Shown here piece by piece: positions 57,301 through 64,000 of a stretch of 64,000 nt of DNA. Below the pieces are notes generated by a model. It saw only the letters and a program-made list of their open reading frames with translations, was not told the origin of the DNA and ran no database searches. The DNA lies in the NCBI RefSeq assembly GCF_013350005.1, contig NZ_JABVWW010000012.1, forward strand, positions 1 through 64,000, in the 5' to 3' direction. This stretch comes from Methylocystis silviterrae. Lineage in GTDB: Bacteria > Pseudomonadota > Alphaproteobacteria > Rhizobiales > Beijerinckiaceae. A program made the translations under genes and the position numbers. Position 1 is the first letter of the stretch. Every line of letters begins with the position of its first letter.

Positions 57301-57635
57301 GTTTCTTGCTCCTGCGCGGCGATTTGGCGCGCGGCCGCGCTCTTGATTAAACAGAGCGGCGCGCCCGGTCTTCAAGAGGCGTCGGGCAGGGAAAATTGTT
57401 GGGAGGCGGAAAAGCTGGCGGCCAGACGCGCCGACGCTTGCCCCTCGCCCTTCGAGACGCGAGCTTCGCGCGCTCCTCAGGATGAGGGGCCTTGGGTTGC
57501 GCAGCGTGCAGAGTGTTACCGACGCTTTCCGCTCGCGACTATAGAGCGCCAACAAAGCAGTCCTCATCCTGAGGAGCCGCGGAGCGGCGTCTCGAGGGAC
57601 GAGGGTGAGGCACCGACCGAGGCGGGCGGCGCGGT
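57301..57635. repeat. Paired inverted repeats of the CTCAGGATGAGG family
   Basis: Arm 1 (57441-57488: cccctcgcccttcgagacg ... ctcctcaggatgagg) is inverted in arm 2 (57557-57610: agtcctcatcctgaggag ... gtctcgagggacgagg). The same pair recurs at 63561-63703. No gene in this 335-bp gap. Confidence 0.78.
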
Positions 57636-57794
57636 TTACTTTTTGCGCGATTTTGTGCCGGATTTGTCGGCAGCTTGCGTCAATGCAGAGGCAGCAAGCG
57701 TCTTGATTTGTTTCCTTGTTGCTGAGCTTGGCTTTTGCAAGGCTTTGGAGGCGATCGTTGCAACGCGGCCGCTCGTTTTCTCATTTTTCGCCAT
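57636..57794 (-). CDS. 52-residue basic protein, Lys/Ala/Ser-rich
   Basis: Read directly from the minus strand: MAKNEKTSGRVATIASKALQ, KPSSATRKQIKTLAASALTQ, AADKSGTKSRKK, then TAA at 57636. It has the make-up of the small Hyphomicrobiales proteins that begin MAKNE/K..S..VAT.ASK.L and contain a KSLAASALTQA-type centre; these are of unknown function. The strongly biased composition, a natural end and no overlap with nrdJ (33 bp downstream) support a real gene. Confidence 0.75.
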   Translation of the reverse strand: MAKNEKTSGRVATIASKALQKPSSATRKQIKTLAASALTQAADKSGTKSRKK

Positions 57795-57827
57795 GATGTC
57801 CATGTCTCCGTTAATTCGGTGATTTCC

Positions 57828-60800
57828 TCACGAACACCCCGTCGTCGCGCCGCAGGTCTCGCACTTCAAACATGTGCCGTTCCTCACCAGCGTAAAATTC
57901 GCGCACTCGGGACAGGCTTCGCCGACATAGCCCTTCATGCGCGCTTCGGCGCGCTTTTCGGCGACGCCGGTGACGCTCTTCGTCGGCTCGGTCCAGCCGA
58001 GCGTCGAGGTCGGATCTTCCGCCTCATGCGCCGCGTCCGGCGTCTCGCGCAGCGCGACCGCGCCGCCGATGTTTCGAGCGGCGCCAAGAGCTTCGCCGCC
58101 TTGCACCACCATCAGCCTGTCGGTCTTGGAGCGCAGCAGACCGCGCGAGACGACGGAATTCGTCTCGGGCGCCTTGCCCTCATGCTGGCCCTTGCCGAGC
58201 ACGTCATGGCCGATGTCTTCGGGCGAGACATGCGCGAGATCGTTGCGGCCGAGATAGGAGACGGCCAGCTCGCGGAACACATAGTCGAGGATCGAGGTCG
58301 CGTATTTGATCGCGTCATTGCCTTGCACCGGACCCGCGGGCTCGAAGCGGGTGAAGGTGAAGGCGTCGACATATTCCTCGAGCGGCACGCCATATTGCAG
58401 GCCGAGCGAAATCGCGATGGCGAAATTATTCATCAGGCTTCGGAAGGCCGCGCCTTCCTTGTGCATGTCGATGAAGATTTCGCCGAGCCGCCCGTCTTCA
58501 TATTCGCCCGTGTGCAGATAGACCTTGTGGCCGCCGACCGTCGCCTTCTGAATGTAGCTCTTGCGCCGGTTCGGCAGCTTCTCGCGCTCGCGGATCACCT
58601 GATGCACGACGCGCTCGACGATGCGTTCGGCGACGGCCGCCGCGCGCGCCGGCATATTGGCGGTCACGAGTTCCTCGACGACGTCCATCGCGTCGATGTC
58701 GTCGTCGCCGGCGATAAGTTGCGCCGAGAGCGGCTGCGAGAGCTTGGAGCCGTCGCGATAGAGCGCGTTGGCCTTCAGCCCGAGGCGCCAGGACAGCAGA
58801 TAGGCCTGTTCGCAATCCTCGATCGAGGCGTCATTGGGCATGTTGATGGTCTTGCTGATCGCGCCCGAGATGAAGGGCTGCGCCGCCGCCATCATGCGGA
58901 TATGCGAGTCGACCAGAAGATAGCGCTTGCCGGTGCGCCCGCAGGGATTGGCGCAGTCGAACACCGGATAATGCTCGCGCTTCAAATGCGGCGCGCCTTC
59001 CAGAGTCATTGCGCCGCAGATATGGACATTCGCGGCGTCGATGTCGGCGCGCGAGAATCCCAGATGCGTCAGCAGATCGAAGTTCTTGTCGTCGAGCGCG
59101 GCCGCTGGAACTTTCAACACGCCGGTGAGAAAGTCCTGCCCGAGCGTCCATTTGTTGAAGACGAATTTGATGTCGAAGGCGCTGCGCAGCGCTCCTTCCA
59201 CCGCCGCGATCTTCTCGTCGGTGAAACCCTTCGCCCGCAGGCTCGTGGTGTTGATCGCGGGCGCGTTGGAGAGCGAGGCGTGGCCGACGGCATAGGCCTC
59301 GATCTCGGCGATCTCGCTCTCGCGATATCCGAGCGAACGCAGCCCTTCCGGCACGGCGCGGTTGACGATCTTGAGATAGCCGCCGCCGGCGAGCTTCTTG
59401 AATTTGACGAGCGCGAAATCGGGCTCGATGCCGGTGGTGTCGCAATCCATCACCAGGCCGATGGTGCCGGTCGGCGCGACGACCGTGACTTGCGCGTTGC
59501 GATAGCCGTAGAGTTCGCCTTGCGCGAGCGCCTTGTCCCAGGCGGCGCCGGCGCGCTCGACCAAGAGCTGATCGGGGCAGGCGGCGACGTCAAGCGGCAC
59601 CGGCGTGATCGCGAGCTGCTCATAGCCGACGCGTTCGCCATGCGCGGCGCGGCGATGATTGCGGATGACCCGCAGCATCGCTTCGCGATTCTCCATGAAG
59701 CGCGCGAAGGGGCCGCGCTCCTTGGCCATTTCGGCGGAGGTCGCGTAGCACACGCCCGTCATGATCGCCGAAAGAGCGCCGGCGATGGCGCGGCCCGCCT
59801 CGCTGTCATAGGCGACGCCAGACGACATCAACAGGCCGCCGACATTGGCGAAGCCGAGGCCCAGCGTGCGGTAGTCATAGGACAGCTGCGCGATTTCCTT
59901 TGAAGGAAACTGCGCCATCAGCACCGAGATTTCGAGCACCACCGTCCACAGCCGCACGGCGTGCTCGTAGGACTCGACGTCGATGCGCTTGGTCTCGAGA
60001 TCGCGGAACTGCAGCAGATTGAGCGAGGCGAGGTTACAGGCCGTGTCGTCGAGGAACATATATTCCGAACACGGATTCGACGCGCGGATGGGGCCGCCCG
60101 CCGGGCAGGTGTGCCAGTCGTTGATCGTCGTATGGAACTGGATTCCCGGATCGGCGGAGGCCCAGGCGGCGTAGCCGATCTTCTCCCACAGATCGCGGGC
60201 TTTCAGCGACTTCGCCGGCTTGCCGTCGAGGCGCTTGATGAGGGTCCAGTCGCCGTCCTTCTCGACCGCCTGCAGGAATTCGTCCGTAACCCGCACGGAG
60301 TTGTTGGAGTTCTGGCCCGAGACGGTGAGATAGGCTTCGCTGTCCCAGTCCGTGTCATAGGTGTCGAAGTGAATGTCCTTGTAGCCCTGCTTGGCGAACT
60401 GAATGACGCGTTTGATGTAATTGTCCGGCACGTCGTTTTTGCGCGCGAGCTTGATCTCGCGTTTCAGCGCCGGATTGATCTCGGGGTTGAAGCAGTCGTC
60501 GCCGGGGCCTTCGCAGTTCATGCAGGCGCGCATGATCGCCTTCAAATGCTTCTTGACGATCTTCGAGCCGGTGACCAGCGAGGCGACCTTCTCTTCCTCT
60601 TTCACCTTCCAATCGATGAAGGCTTCGACGTCGGGATGGTCGATGTCGACGACGACCATTTTCGCGGCGCGCCGCGTCGTGCCGCCGGATTTGATCGCGC
60701 CCGCCGCGCGGTCGCCGATCTTGAGGAAGGACATCAGGCCGGAGGACGAGCCGCCGCCCGAAAGCTTCTCCTTCTCGCCGCGCAGCTTCGAGAAATTGGT

Positions 60801-61496
60801 GCCGGTGCCGGAGCCATATTTGAACAGCCGCGCCTCGCGCACCCAGAGATCCATGATGCCGCCGTCATTGACGAGATCGTCGGCGATCGACTGGATGAAG
60901 CAGGCGTGCGGCTGCGGATGCTCATAGGCCGATTTCGACTTCACCATCTTGCCATTGGCGTAGTCGACGTAGAAATGGCCCTGGCTCGGCCCGTCGACGC
61001 CGTAAGCCCAGTGCAGGCCGGTGTTGAACCATTGGGGGGAATTGGGCGCCGCCATCTGCATGGCGAGCATGTAGCGAAGCTCGTCGCTGAACGCCTGGGC
61101 GTCTTCCTCAGTATCGAAATAGCCGCCCTTCCAGCCCCAATAGGTCCAGGCGCCGGCGAGACGGTCGAAGACCTGCTTGGCCGAGATTTCGGAGCCGCTG
61201 CGCTGGTCCTTGGGGAGTTCGCTGAGCGCTTCCGTATCGGCGACCGAGCGCCACAGGAAGGACGGGACGGCGTTTTCCTCGACGCGCTTCAAGCGCGCCG
61301 GCACGCCGGCCTTGCGGAAATATTTCTGCGCCAGAACGTCGGCGGCGACCTGGCTCCACTGGTTGGGGACGTCGATATTGTCGAGGGAAAAGACAATCGA
61401 GCCGTCGGGGTTGCGGATCTCGCTCTTCGTCGTGCGGAACGGAATGTTCGCATAAGGAGATTCGCCCGCCTTGGTATAGCGCCGCTCAATTTTCAT
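57828..61496 (-). CDS. nrdJ: Adenosylcobalamin-dependent ribonucleotide reductase (class II)
   Basis: 1222 residues, the long class II form. [15 protein letters not shown] and the active-site Cys in [11 protein letters not shown] are visible, with [17 protein letters not shown] in the barrel. The C-terminus carries a zinc-ribbon-like CPECANF ... [13 protein letters not shown] that shuttles reducing power. It makes deoxyribonucleotides without oxygen-dependent radical chemistry and needs vitamin B12. The ATG overlaps the stop of a possible 78-codon ORF upstream. Confidence 0.96.
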   Translation of the reverse strand: MKIERRYTKAGESPYANIPFRTTKSEIRNPDGSIVFSLDNIDVPNQWSQVAADVLAQKYFRKAGVPARLKRVEENAVPSFLWRSVADTEALSELPKDQRSGSEISAKQVFDRLAGAWTYWGWKGGYFDTEEDAQAFSDELRYMLAMQMAAPNSPQWFNTGLHWAYGVDGPSQGHFYVDYANGKMVKSKSAYEHPQPHACFIQSIADDLVNDGGIMDLWVREARLFKYGSGTGTNFSKLRGEKEKLSGGGSSSGLMSFLKIGDRAAGAIKSGGTTRRAAKMVVVDIDHPDVEAFIDWKVKEEEKVASLVTGSKIVKKHLKAIMRACMNCEGPGDDCFNPEINPALKREIKLARKNDVPDNYIKRVIQFAKQGYKDIHFDTYDTDWDSEAYLTVSGQNSNNSVRVTDEFLQAVEKDGDWTLIKRLDGKPAKSLKARDLWEKIGYAAWASADPGIQFHTTINDWHTCPAGGPIRASNPCSEYMFLDDTACNLASLNLLQFRDLETKRIDVESYEHAVRLWTVVLEISVLMAQFPSKEIAQLSYDYRTLGLGFANVGGLLMSSGVAYDSEAGRAIAGALSAIMTGVCYATSAEMAKERGPFARFMENREAMLRVIRNHRRAAHGERVGYEQLAITPVPLDVAACPDQLLVERAGAAWDKALAQGELYGYRNAQVTVVAPTGTIGLVMDCDTTGIEPDFALVKFKKLAGGGYLKIVNRAVPEGLRSLGYRESEIAEIEAYAVGHASLSNAPAINTTSLRAKGFTDEKIAAVEGALRSAFDIKFVFNKWTLGQDFLTGVLKVPAAALDDKNFDLLTHLGFSRADIDAANVHICGAMTLEGAPHLKREHYPVFDCANPCGRTGKRYLLVDSHIRMMAAAQPFISGAISKTINMPNDASIEDCEQAYLLSWRLGLKANALYRDGSKLSQPLSAQLIAGDDDIDAMDVVEELVTANMPARAAAVAERIVERVVHQVIREREKLPNRRKSYIQKATVGGHKVYLHTGEYEDGRLGEIFIDMHKEGAAFRSLMNNFAIAISLGLQYGVPLEEYVDAFTFTRFEPAGPVQGNDAIKYATSILDYVFRELAVSYLGRNDLAHVSPEDIGHDVLGKGQHEGKAPETNSVVSRGLLRSKTDRLMVVQGGEALGAARNIGGAVALRETPDAAHEAEDPTSTLGWTEPTKSVTGVAEKRAEARMKGYVGEACPECANFTLVRNGTCLKCETCGATTGCS

Positions 61497-61729
61497 CGTT
61501 CCATCCCCTCAAAGCGCAGGCGTCCGCCCGCACGCAGCCGCTCGCTGGCCCGCGACGCAATTTCTTGCCAATTCTGAACTCGAAAGACGCGCGCCCCGCG
61601 CTCGCGGATGGATACGCCGCGATTGAAAGCACGCTGAAAACGAGGATCACGCCCACGCAAAGCAACGCTCACGTCCGGCTGTCGCCGAGAGCCGCCGAAC
61701 GTCTCAAGGATCGTTCGCCGCGTCGCCAT
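61493..61729 (-). CDS. Possible 78-aa leader ORF overlapping nrdJ
   Basis: ATG 61729 is preceded by GGAGG 9 bases upstream, and the TGA overlaps the nrdJ ATG (ATGA). The product is Arg-rich with no recognised motif ([20 protein letters not shown] ... RLRFEGMER). Overlap and ribosome site argue for a coupled ORF; composition and lack of known homologues argue for chance in GC-rich DNA. Confidence 0.25.
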   Translation of the reverse strand: MATRRTILETFGGSRRQPDVSVALRGRDPRFQRAFNRGVSIRERGARVFRVQNWQEIASRASERLRAGGRLRFEGMER

Positions 61730-61901
61730 TGCGTGTTGCCTCCAGACTGCGTGAGTCTTGCGACGACGTCAAGATATAGTGGTGAAAATTAATAAAGCGA
61801 CAACATGTGGATAAGTTAGTGGATAAAGGGGAAAATTCCAGTCGGGCTGGGATGAGCGTCCGGCATCTGCGCAGATTCGGCAAGCGGGACTTTAATGGGC
61901 G
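61497..61901. promoter_or_regulatory. nrdJ upstream region with DnaA-box-like sites
   Basis: TGTGGATAA at 61806-61814 is the exact complement of the DnaA box TTATCCACA; AGTGGATAA at 61818-61826 differs by one base. ATATAGTG at 61774-61781 resembles one half of an NrdR box, but its partner is not seen. The AT-rich stretch 61770-61835 is the likely promoter zone. No cobalamin riboswitch consensus (GCCACTG-type B12 box) was noticed. Confidence 0.4.
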
Positions 61902-62459
61902 CTATTCGCAGGCCTTCGCGTCCGCGGGCTGGAGCAGAAAGGCGTGGTTCTCCGCATTGTTCGGGCTGAGATAGAGATAGCTGGCGCGCCCGCCCGAATC
62001 GGGCCCCGGCATTTCCAGCCGCTCGACGACCGTCACGAGCACGCCCTCGGGCTTCGCGGCGATGCGGAACGCGCCGGACTCGCTGTAGCCGATCCGGCAA
62101 TGATGCACGCCGTCGTTCTTGGCCTTGCAGAGGTCGGTTTCCTCGGCGGAGACCGAAGCGTTGCATAAGAGGGCGCCGCGGTCCTCCTTGCAGGCGCCGA
62201 AGGTGGAGAAGGTCGCCTTGCCGCGCCCCTTAGTCGAAAATTGCAGCGTCGCCAAAAACGGATAGGGCGGCGTGTCTTTTCGCGTCTCGATCGACAGCCA
62301 CGCCTTGTCGACGATCTGGCTTTTATGGGCGGAAAGATGCGCCTTGTCATAGGCGCGCGCGTAACATCCGAGCGAGGGGGGCGGTTCCGCCTGCGCCGCG
62401 ATTGTCGCGAAAACAAAAGCGCAGATCGCAGCGCTGACGATCAGATGAGATTTGAACAT
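61902..62459 (-). CDS. Periplasmic protein of unknown function
   Basis: 185 residues from ATG 62459, after CGGGAGACCGA; the longer frame to 62588 is unlikely. Signal peptide (HLIVSAAICAFVFATIAAQA). Six or so Cys (LGCYARAY, GACKEDRGALLCNASV, TDLCKAKND, HHCRIGYS, KACE) suggest disulphides. The pattern of a beta-rich fold ending in FLLQPADAKACE is seen but no family is recognised. Confidence 0.65.
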   Translation of the reverse strand: MFKSHLIVSAAICAFVFATIAAQAEPPPSLGCYARAYDKAHLSAHKSQIVDKAWLSIETRKDTPPYPFLATLQFSTKGRGKATFSTFGACKEDRGALLCNASVSAEETDLCKAKNDGVHHCRIGYSESGAFRIAAKPEGVLVTVVERLEMPGPDSGGRASYLYLSPNNAENHAFLLQPADAKACE

Positions 62460-62588
62460 TCGGTCTCCCGGGGCGAGAAGTTCAAGTGTAAACCGTAACT
62501 GGCGAGTCACAGCAGCAATTCTCGCGTCACAAAAGCTTCGCTTCCCCGTGATCTTCAAACGGGGAGATCGCAGCGGAGCGAGTCGCAC

Positions 62589-63497
62589 ATGTGGACGGTC
62601 AACGCGGATTTCGGTCAGACGATCTTCGCCCTCGTCAATTTACCGCAAGCGGATTCAAGAAAGCCGAAAGCGGCCAAGAAAGCGCTCAGTGAAACGCTCG
62701 GCCGTCTCGGCGCGCTGGAAGTGCGGCTCGCGCGCGGCAAGAGGGAAGTGCGCAAGGCGCAGCGCCTGCGCTACGACGTCTTCTACAAGGAAGGCGGCGC
62801 CATTCCCGACGCGCGCACCGCCTTCACCCGCCGCGACGCCGACCATTTCGACAAATATTGCGATCATCTCATCGTCATCGATCACGCGGCGCAGACACGG
62901 CGCGGCAAGATCAGGCCGAAGATCGTCGGCGCCTATCGGCTGATGCGCGACGATATGGCGAGGAGGGCCGGCGGCTTTTATTCCGAAAGCGAATATGACG
63001 TCGCGCCGCTCCTCGCCCGTCACGCCGGCAAGCGCGCGCTGGAGCTCGGGCGCTCCTGCGTGCTCGCGCCCTATCGCGGCAAGCGCACCATTGAACTTCT
63101 GTGGCGCGGGCTTCTCGCCTATGTGCGGGCGCATGACATCGACGTGATGTTCGGCTGCGCAAGCCTGCACGGCGCCAATCCGCTCGCCCATGCGCAGGCG
63201 TTGAGCTATCTGGCGCATTACGCGCCCGTGGAAGATGCGTGGCGCGTCAGCGCGCGAGACGAGCTGCACACGCCGATGCGGATGCTGGCGCGCGACGCCT
63301 TCGATGCGCGCAAGGCGCGCGACTCGCTGTCGCCGCTGATCAAAGGCTATCTGCGGCTCGGCGCGCGTTTTGGCGACGGCGCCGTCGTCGACCGCAAATT
63401 CAACACGACGGATGTTTTCGTCGTCATGCCCGTCGCTGAAATCGACGCGCGCTATCTCGAATTTTTCGGCGGCGCGCCGCAGCGCCGCGCGGCTTAG
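62589..63497 (+). CDS. olsB: OlsB-type ornithine N-acyltransferase (GNAT fold)
   Basis: 302 residues. Family segments: VRKAQRLRYDVFYKEGGAIP, DADHFDKYCDHLIVID, GGFYSESEYDVAPLL, ALELGRSCVLAPYRGKRTI and FGCASLHGANPLAHAQALSYL. OlsB makes lyso-ornithine lipid from ornithine and 3-hydroxyacyl-ACP; an OlsA-like acyltransferase gene faces it at 63645. Ornithine lipids replace phospholipids in many alphaproteobacteria. The N-terminal 40 residues are less conserved; the true start could be later. Confidence 0.85.
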   Translation: MWTVNADFGQTIFALVNLPQADSRKPKAAKKALSETLGRLGALEVRLARGKREVRKAQRLRYDVFYKEGGAIPDARTAFTRRDADHFDKYCDHLIVIDHAAQTRRGKIRPKIVGAYRLMRDDMARRAGGFYSESEYDVAPLLARHAGKRALELGRSCVLAPYRGKRTIELLWRGLLAYVRAHDIDVMFGCASLHGANPLAHAQALSYLAHYAPVEDAWRVSARDELHTPMRMLARDAFDARKARDSLSPLIKGYLRLGARFGDGAVVDRKFNTTDVFVVMPVAEIDARYLEFFGGAPQRRAA

Positions 63498-63560
63498 CGC
63501 TTCCGTCATTGCCGACATGCGAAGGGCCTGCCGGGAATGAAAGCGCGCCAATGAAAGCGG

Positions 63561-63703
63561 CCCCTCGTCCTTCGAGACGCGCGCTGCGTGCGCTCCTCAG
63601 GATGAGGCGCCTTGGTTTGCGCAAATGGAATTCCCTTGAGGCCGCTACAAGCAGTCCTCATGCTGAGGAGGTTGCGCAGCAACCGTCTCGAAGCACGAGG
63701 ACT
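63561..63703. repeat. Paired inverted repeats of the CTCAGGATGAGG family, overlapping the OlsA C-terminus
   Basis: Arm 1 (63561-63608: cccctcgtccttcgagacg ... ctcctcaggatgagg) and arm 2 (63651-63703: agtcctcatgctgaggagg ... gtctcgaagcacgagg) are inverted copies, as at 57441-57610. Arm 2 lies within the reading frame of the gene at 63645. Confidence 0.8.
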
Positions 63704-64000
63704 GCGGCGATGCAAGGTTGCGGCCATGCGACGCTAGCAGTTTCTGTACACACGCATGCGTCTCCGCCGCGAGCGTCTTGCGGTCCTTGTCGCTCGTCTC
63801 GATCGCTTCCCCGAACATAATGTGACACTGCGTGCGGCCGCGCTTCATCAAGCTCCACAGATGCGGCAGGAAGGTCATGTCGCCATACCAGCCGACATCG
63901 ATCCTGCGCGCGCCATTGGAGTAAGAGATCGCGACCGGCGCGAGCGTCGGCGCTTCGCCGCGCGCCGCCATCGCCTCCAGCGGCGCGAAATGCGCCGAAC
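63645..64000 (-). CDS. olsA: OlsA/PlsC-type lysophospholipid acyltransferase, 3' part
   Basis: The gene runs off the right edge; 118 codons are visible. The C-terminal half of a PlsC-fold acyltransferase is clear: SAHFAPLEAMAARGEAPTLA, PVAISYSNGARRIDVGWYG, DMTFLPHLWSLMKRGRTQ, HIMFGEAIETSDKDRKTLA. It would add the second acyl chain to lyso-ornithine lipid, the step after OlsB, encoded convergently. The final residues, about LASPQSSCFETVAAQPP and HEDCL, are encoded by an inverted-repeat arm and look like an added tail. The catalytic HX4D motif lies outside the window. Confidence 0.82.
   Translation of the reverse strand, partial: SAHFAPLEAMAARGEAPTLAPVAISYSNGARRIDVGWYGDMTFLPHLWSLMKRGRTQCHIMFGEAIETSDKDRKTLAAETHACVQKLLASHGRNLASPQSSCFETVAAQPPQHEDCL

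Noticed and set aside
57301..57567. 89-residue N-terminal extension of the membrane stress-like protein
   Set aside because: It runs through the CTCAGGATGAGG repeat, while ATG 57300 has a good ribosome site.
57735..59903. 722-codon plus-strand ORF opposite nrdJ
   Set aside because: It is antisense to a clear NrdJ; long stop-free antisense frames are common in high-GC DNA. It has no domain and a biased Arg/Asp/His composition.
59961..61577. 538-codon plus-strand ORF opposite nrdJ
   Set aside because: Same reason: a shadow of nrdJ codon bias with no recognisable domain.
61497..61901. Cobalamin riboswitch for the B12-dependent nrdJ
   Set aside because: No B12-box-like sequence or fitting fold was noticed. 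Class II enzymes themselves are usually not controlled this way.

Overview
The window is high-GC DNA from an alphaproteobacterium. Gene content and synteny fit the Hyphomicrobiales: sdhCDAB, ChvG-era housekeeping genes aside, there are Omp31/RopB-type porins, ornithine-lipid genes, a class II RNR and YdcH-type small proteins. An octaheme hydroxylamine oxidoreductase paired with haoB (43387-46320) suggests a type II methanotroph of the Methylocystis/Methylosinus group. That assignment is inference: no methane monooxygenase or 16S gene is present here. The region is almost entirely chromosomal core. No transposase, integrase, phage gene or CRISPR array was seen.

Layout. 1-2.8 kb: a truncated small membrane ORF beside 23-bp tandem repeats, an RpfF-type (DSF synthase) crotonase, and a multicopper-oxidase-fold protein that has lost its type 1 copper site. 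2.9-7.9 kb: small secreted protein, tRNA-Leu(UAG), tig, clpP, and the biotin-carrying alpha subunit of an acyl-CoA carboxylase. 7.9-12.3 kb: a probable inorganic-carbon operon on the minus strand (small CxxC exported protein, beta-carbonic anhydrase, SulP transporter, DUF2490 protein) with a divergent NhaR-like LysR regulator. 12.3-15.3 kb: purE-purK and a CPA1 Na+/H+ antiporter. 15.3-22.8 kb: two YdcH-type coiled-coil proteins flanking selO, tRNA-Val(GAC), small membrane proteins, a MocR regulator, an MFS transporter and a porin-like protein. 22.9-28.1 kb: sdhCDAB and asd. 28.1-37.9 kb: CaCA exchanger, LolA with a long linker, ftsK, a YihY/BrkB protein, a frameshifted lprI-like gene, uvrC, chaA-like exchanger, GST. 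37.9-43.2 kb: mntA-hepT-ung followed by tolQ-tolR-tolA-tolB (no pal or cpoB). 43.4-46.3 kb: haoA-haoB. 46.5-53.8 kb: phosphatase, yraN, rsmI, LpoA-type lipoprotein, glyS, trxB. 53.9-64 kb: two Gly/Trp-rich secreted paralogues, rlpA, an unknown beta-barrel, a small 52-residue protein too short for ordinary ORF calling, nrdJ, and an ornithine-lipid pair (olsB and the 3' part of olsA).

Themes. HaoAB would detoxify the hydroxylamine made when methane monooxygenase oxidises ammonia. The carbonic anhydrase/SulP module could supply bicarbonate to carboxylases such as the one at 5845. Many intergenic gaps carry paired inverted repeats in several families (20497, 40669, 44399, 44521, 47643, 50274, 52561, 57441, 63561). 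One distinct 75-bp palindrome lies inside glyS at 50912-50986 and adds exactly 25 codons without a stop. Another repeat arm forms the C-terminal tail of the OlsA-like protein. These coding insertions of palindromic elements are the most unusual feature of the window.
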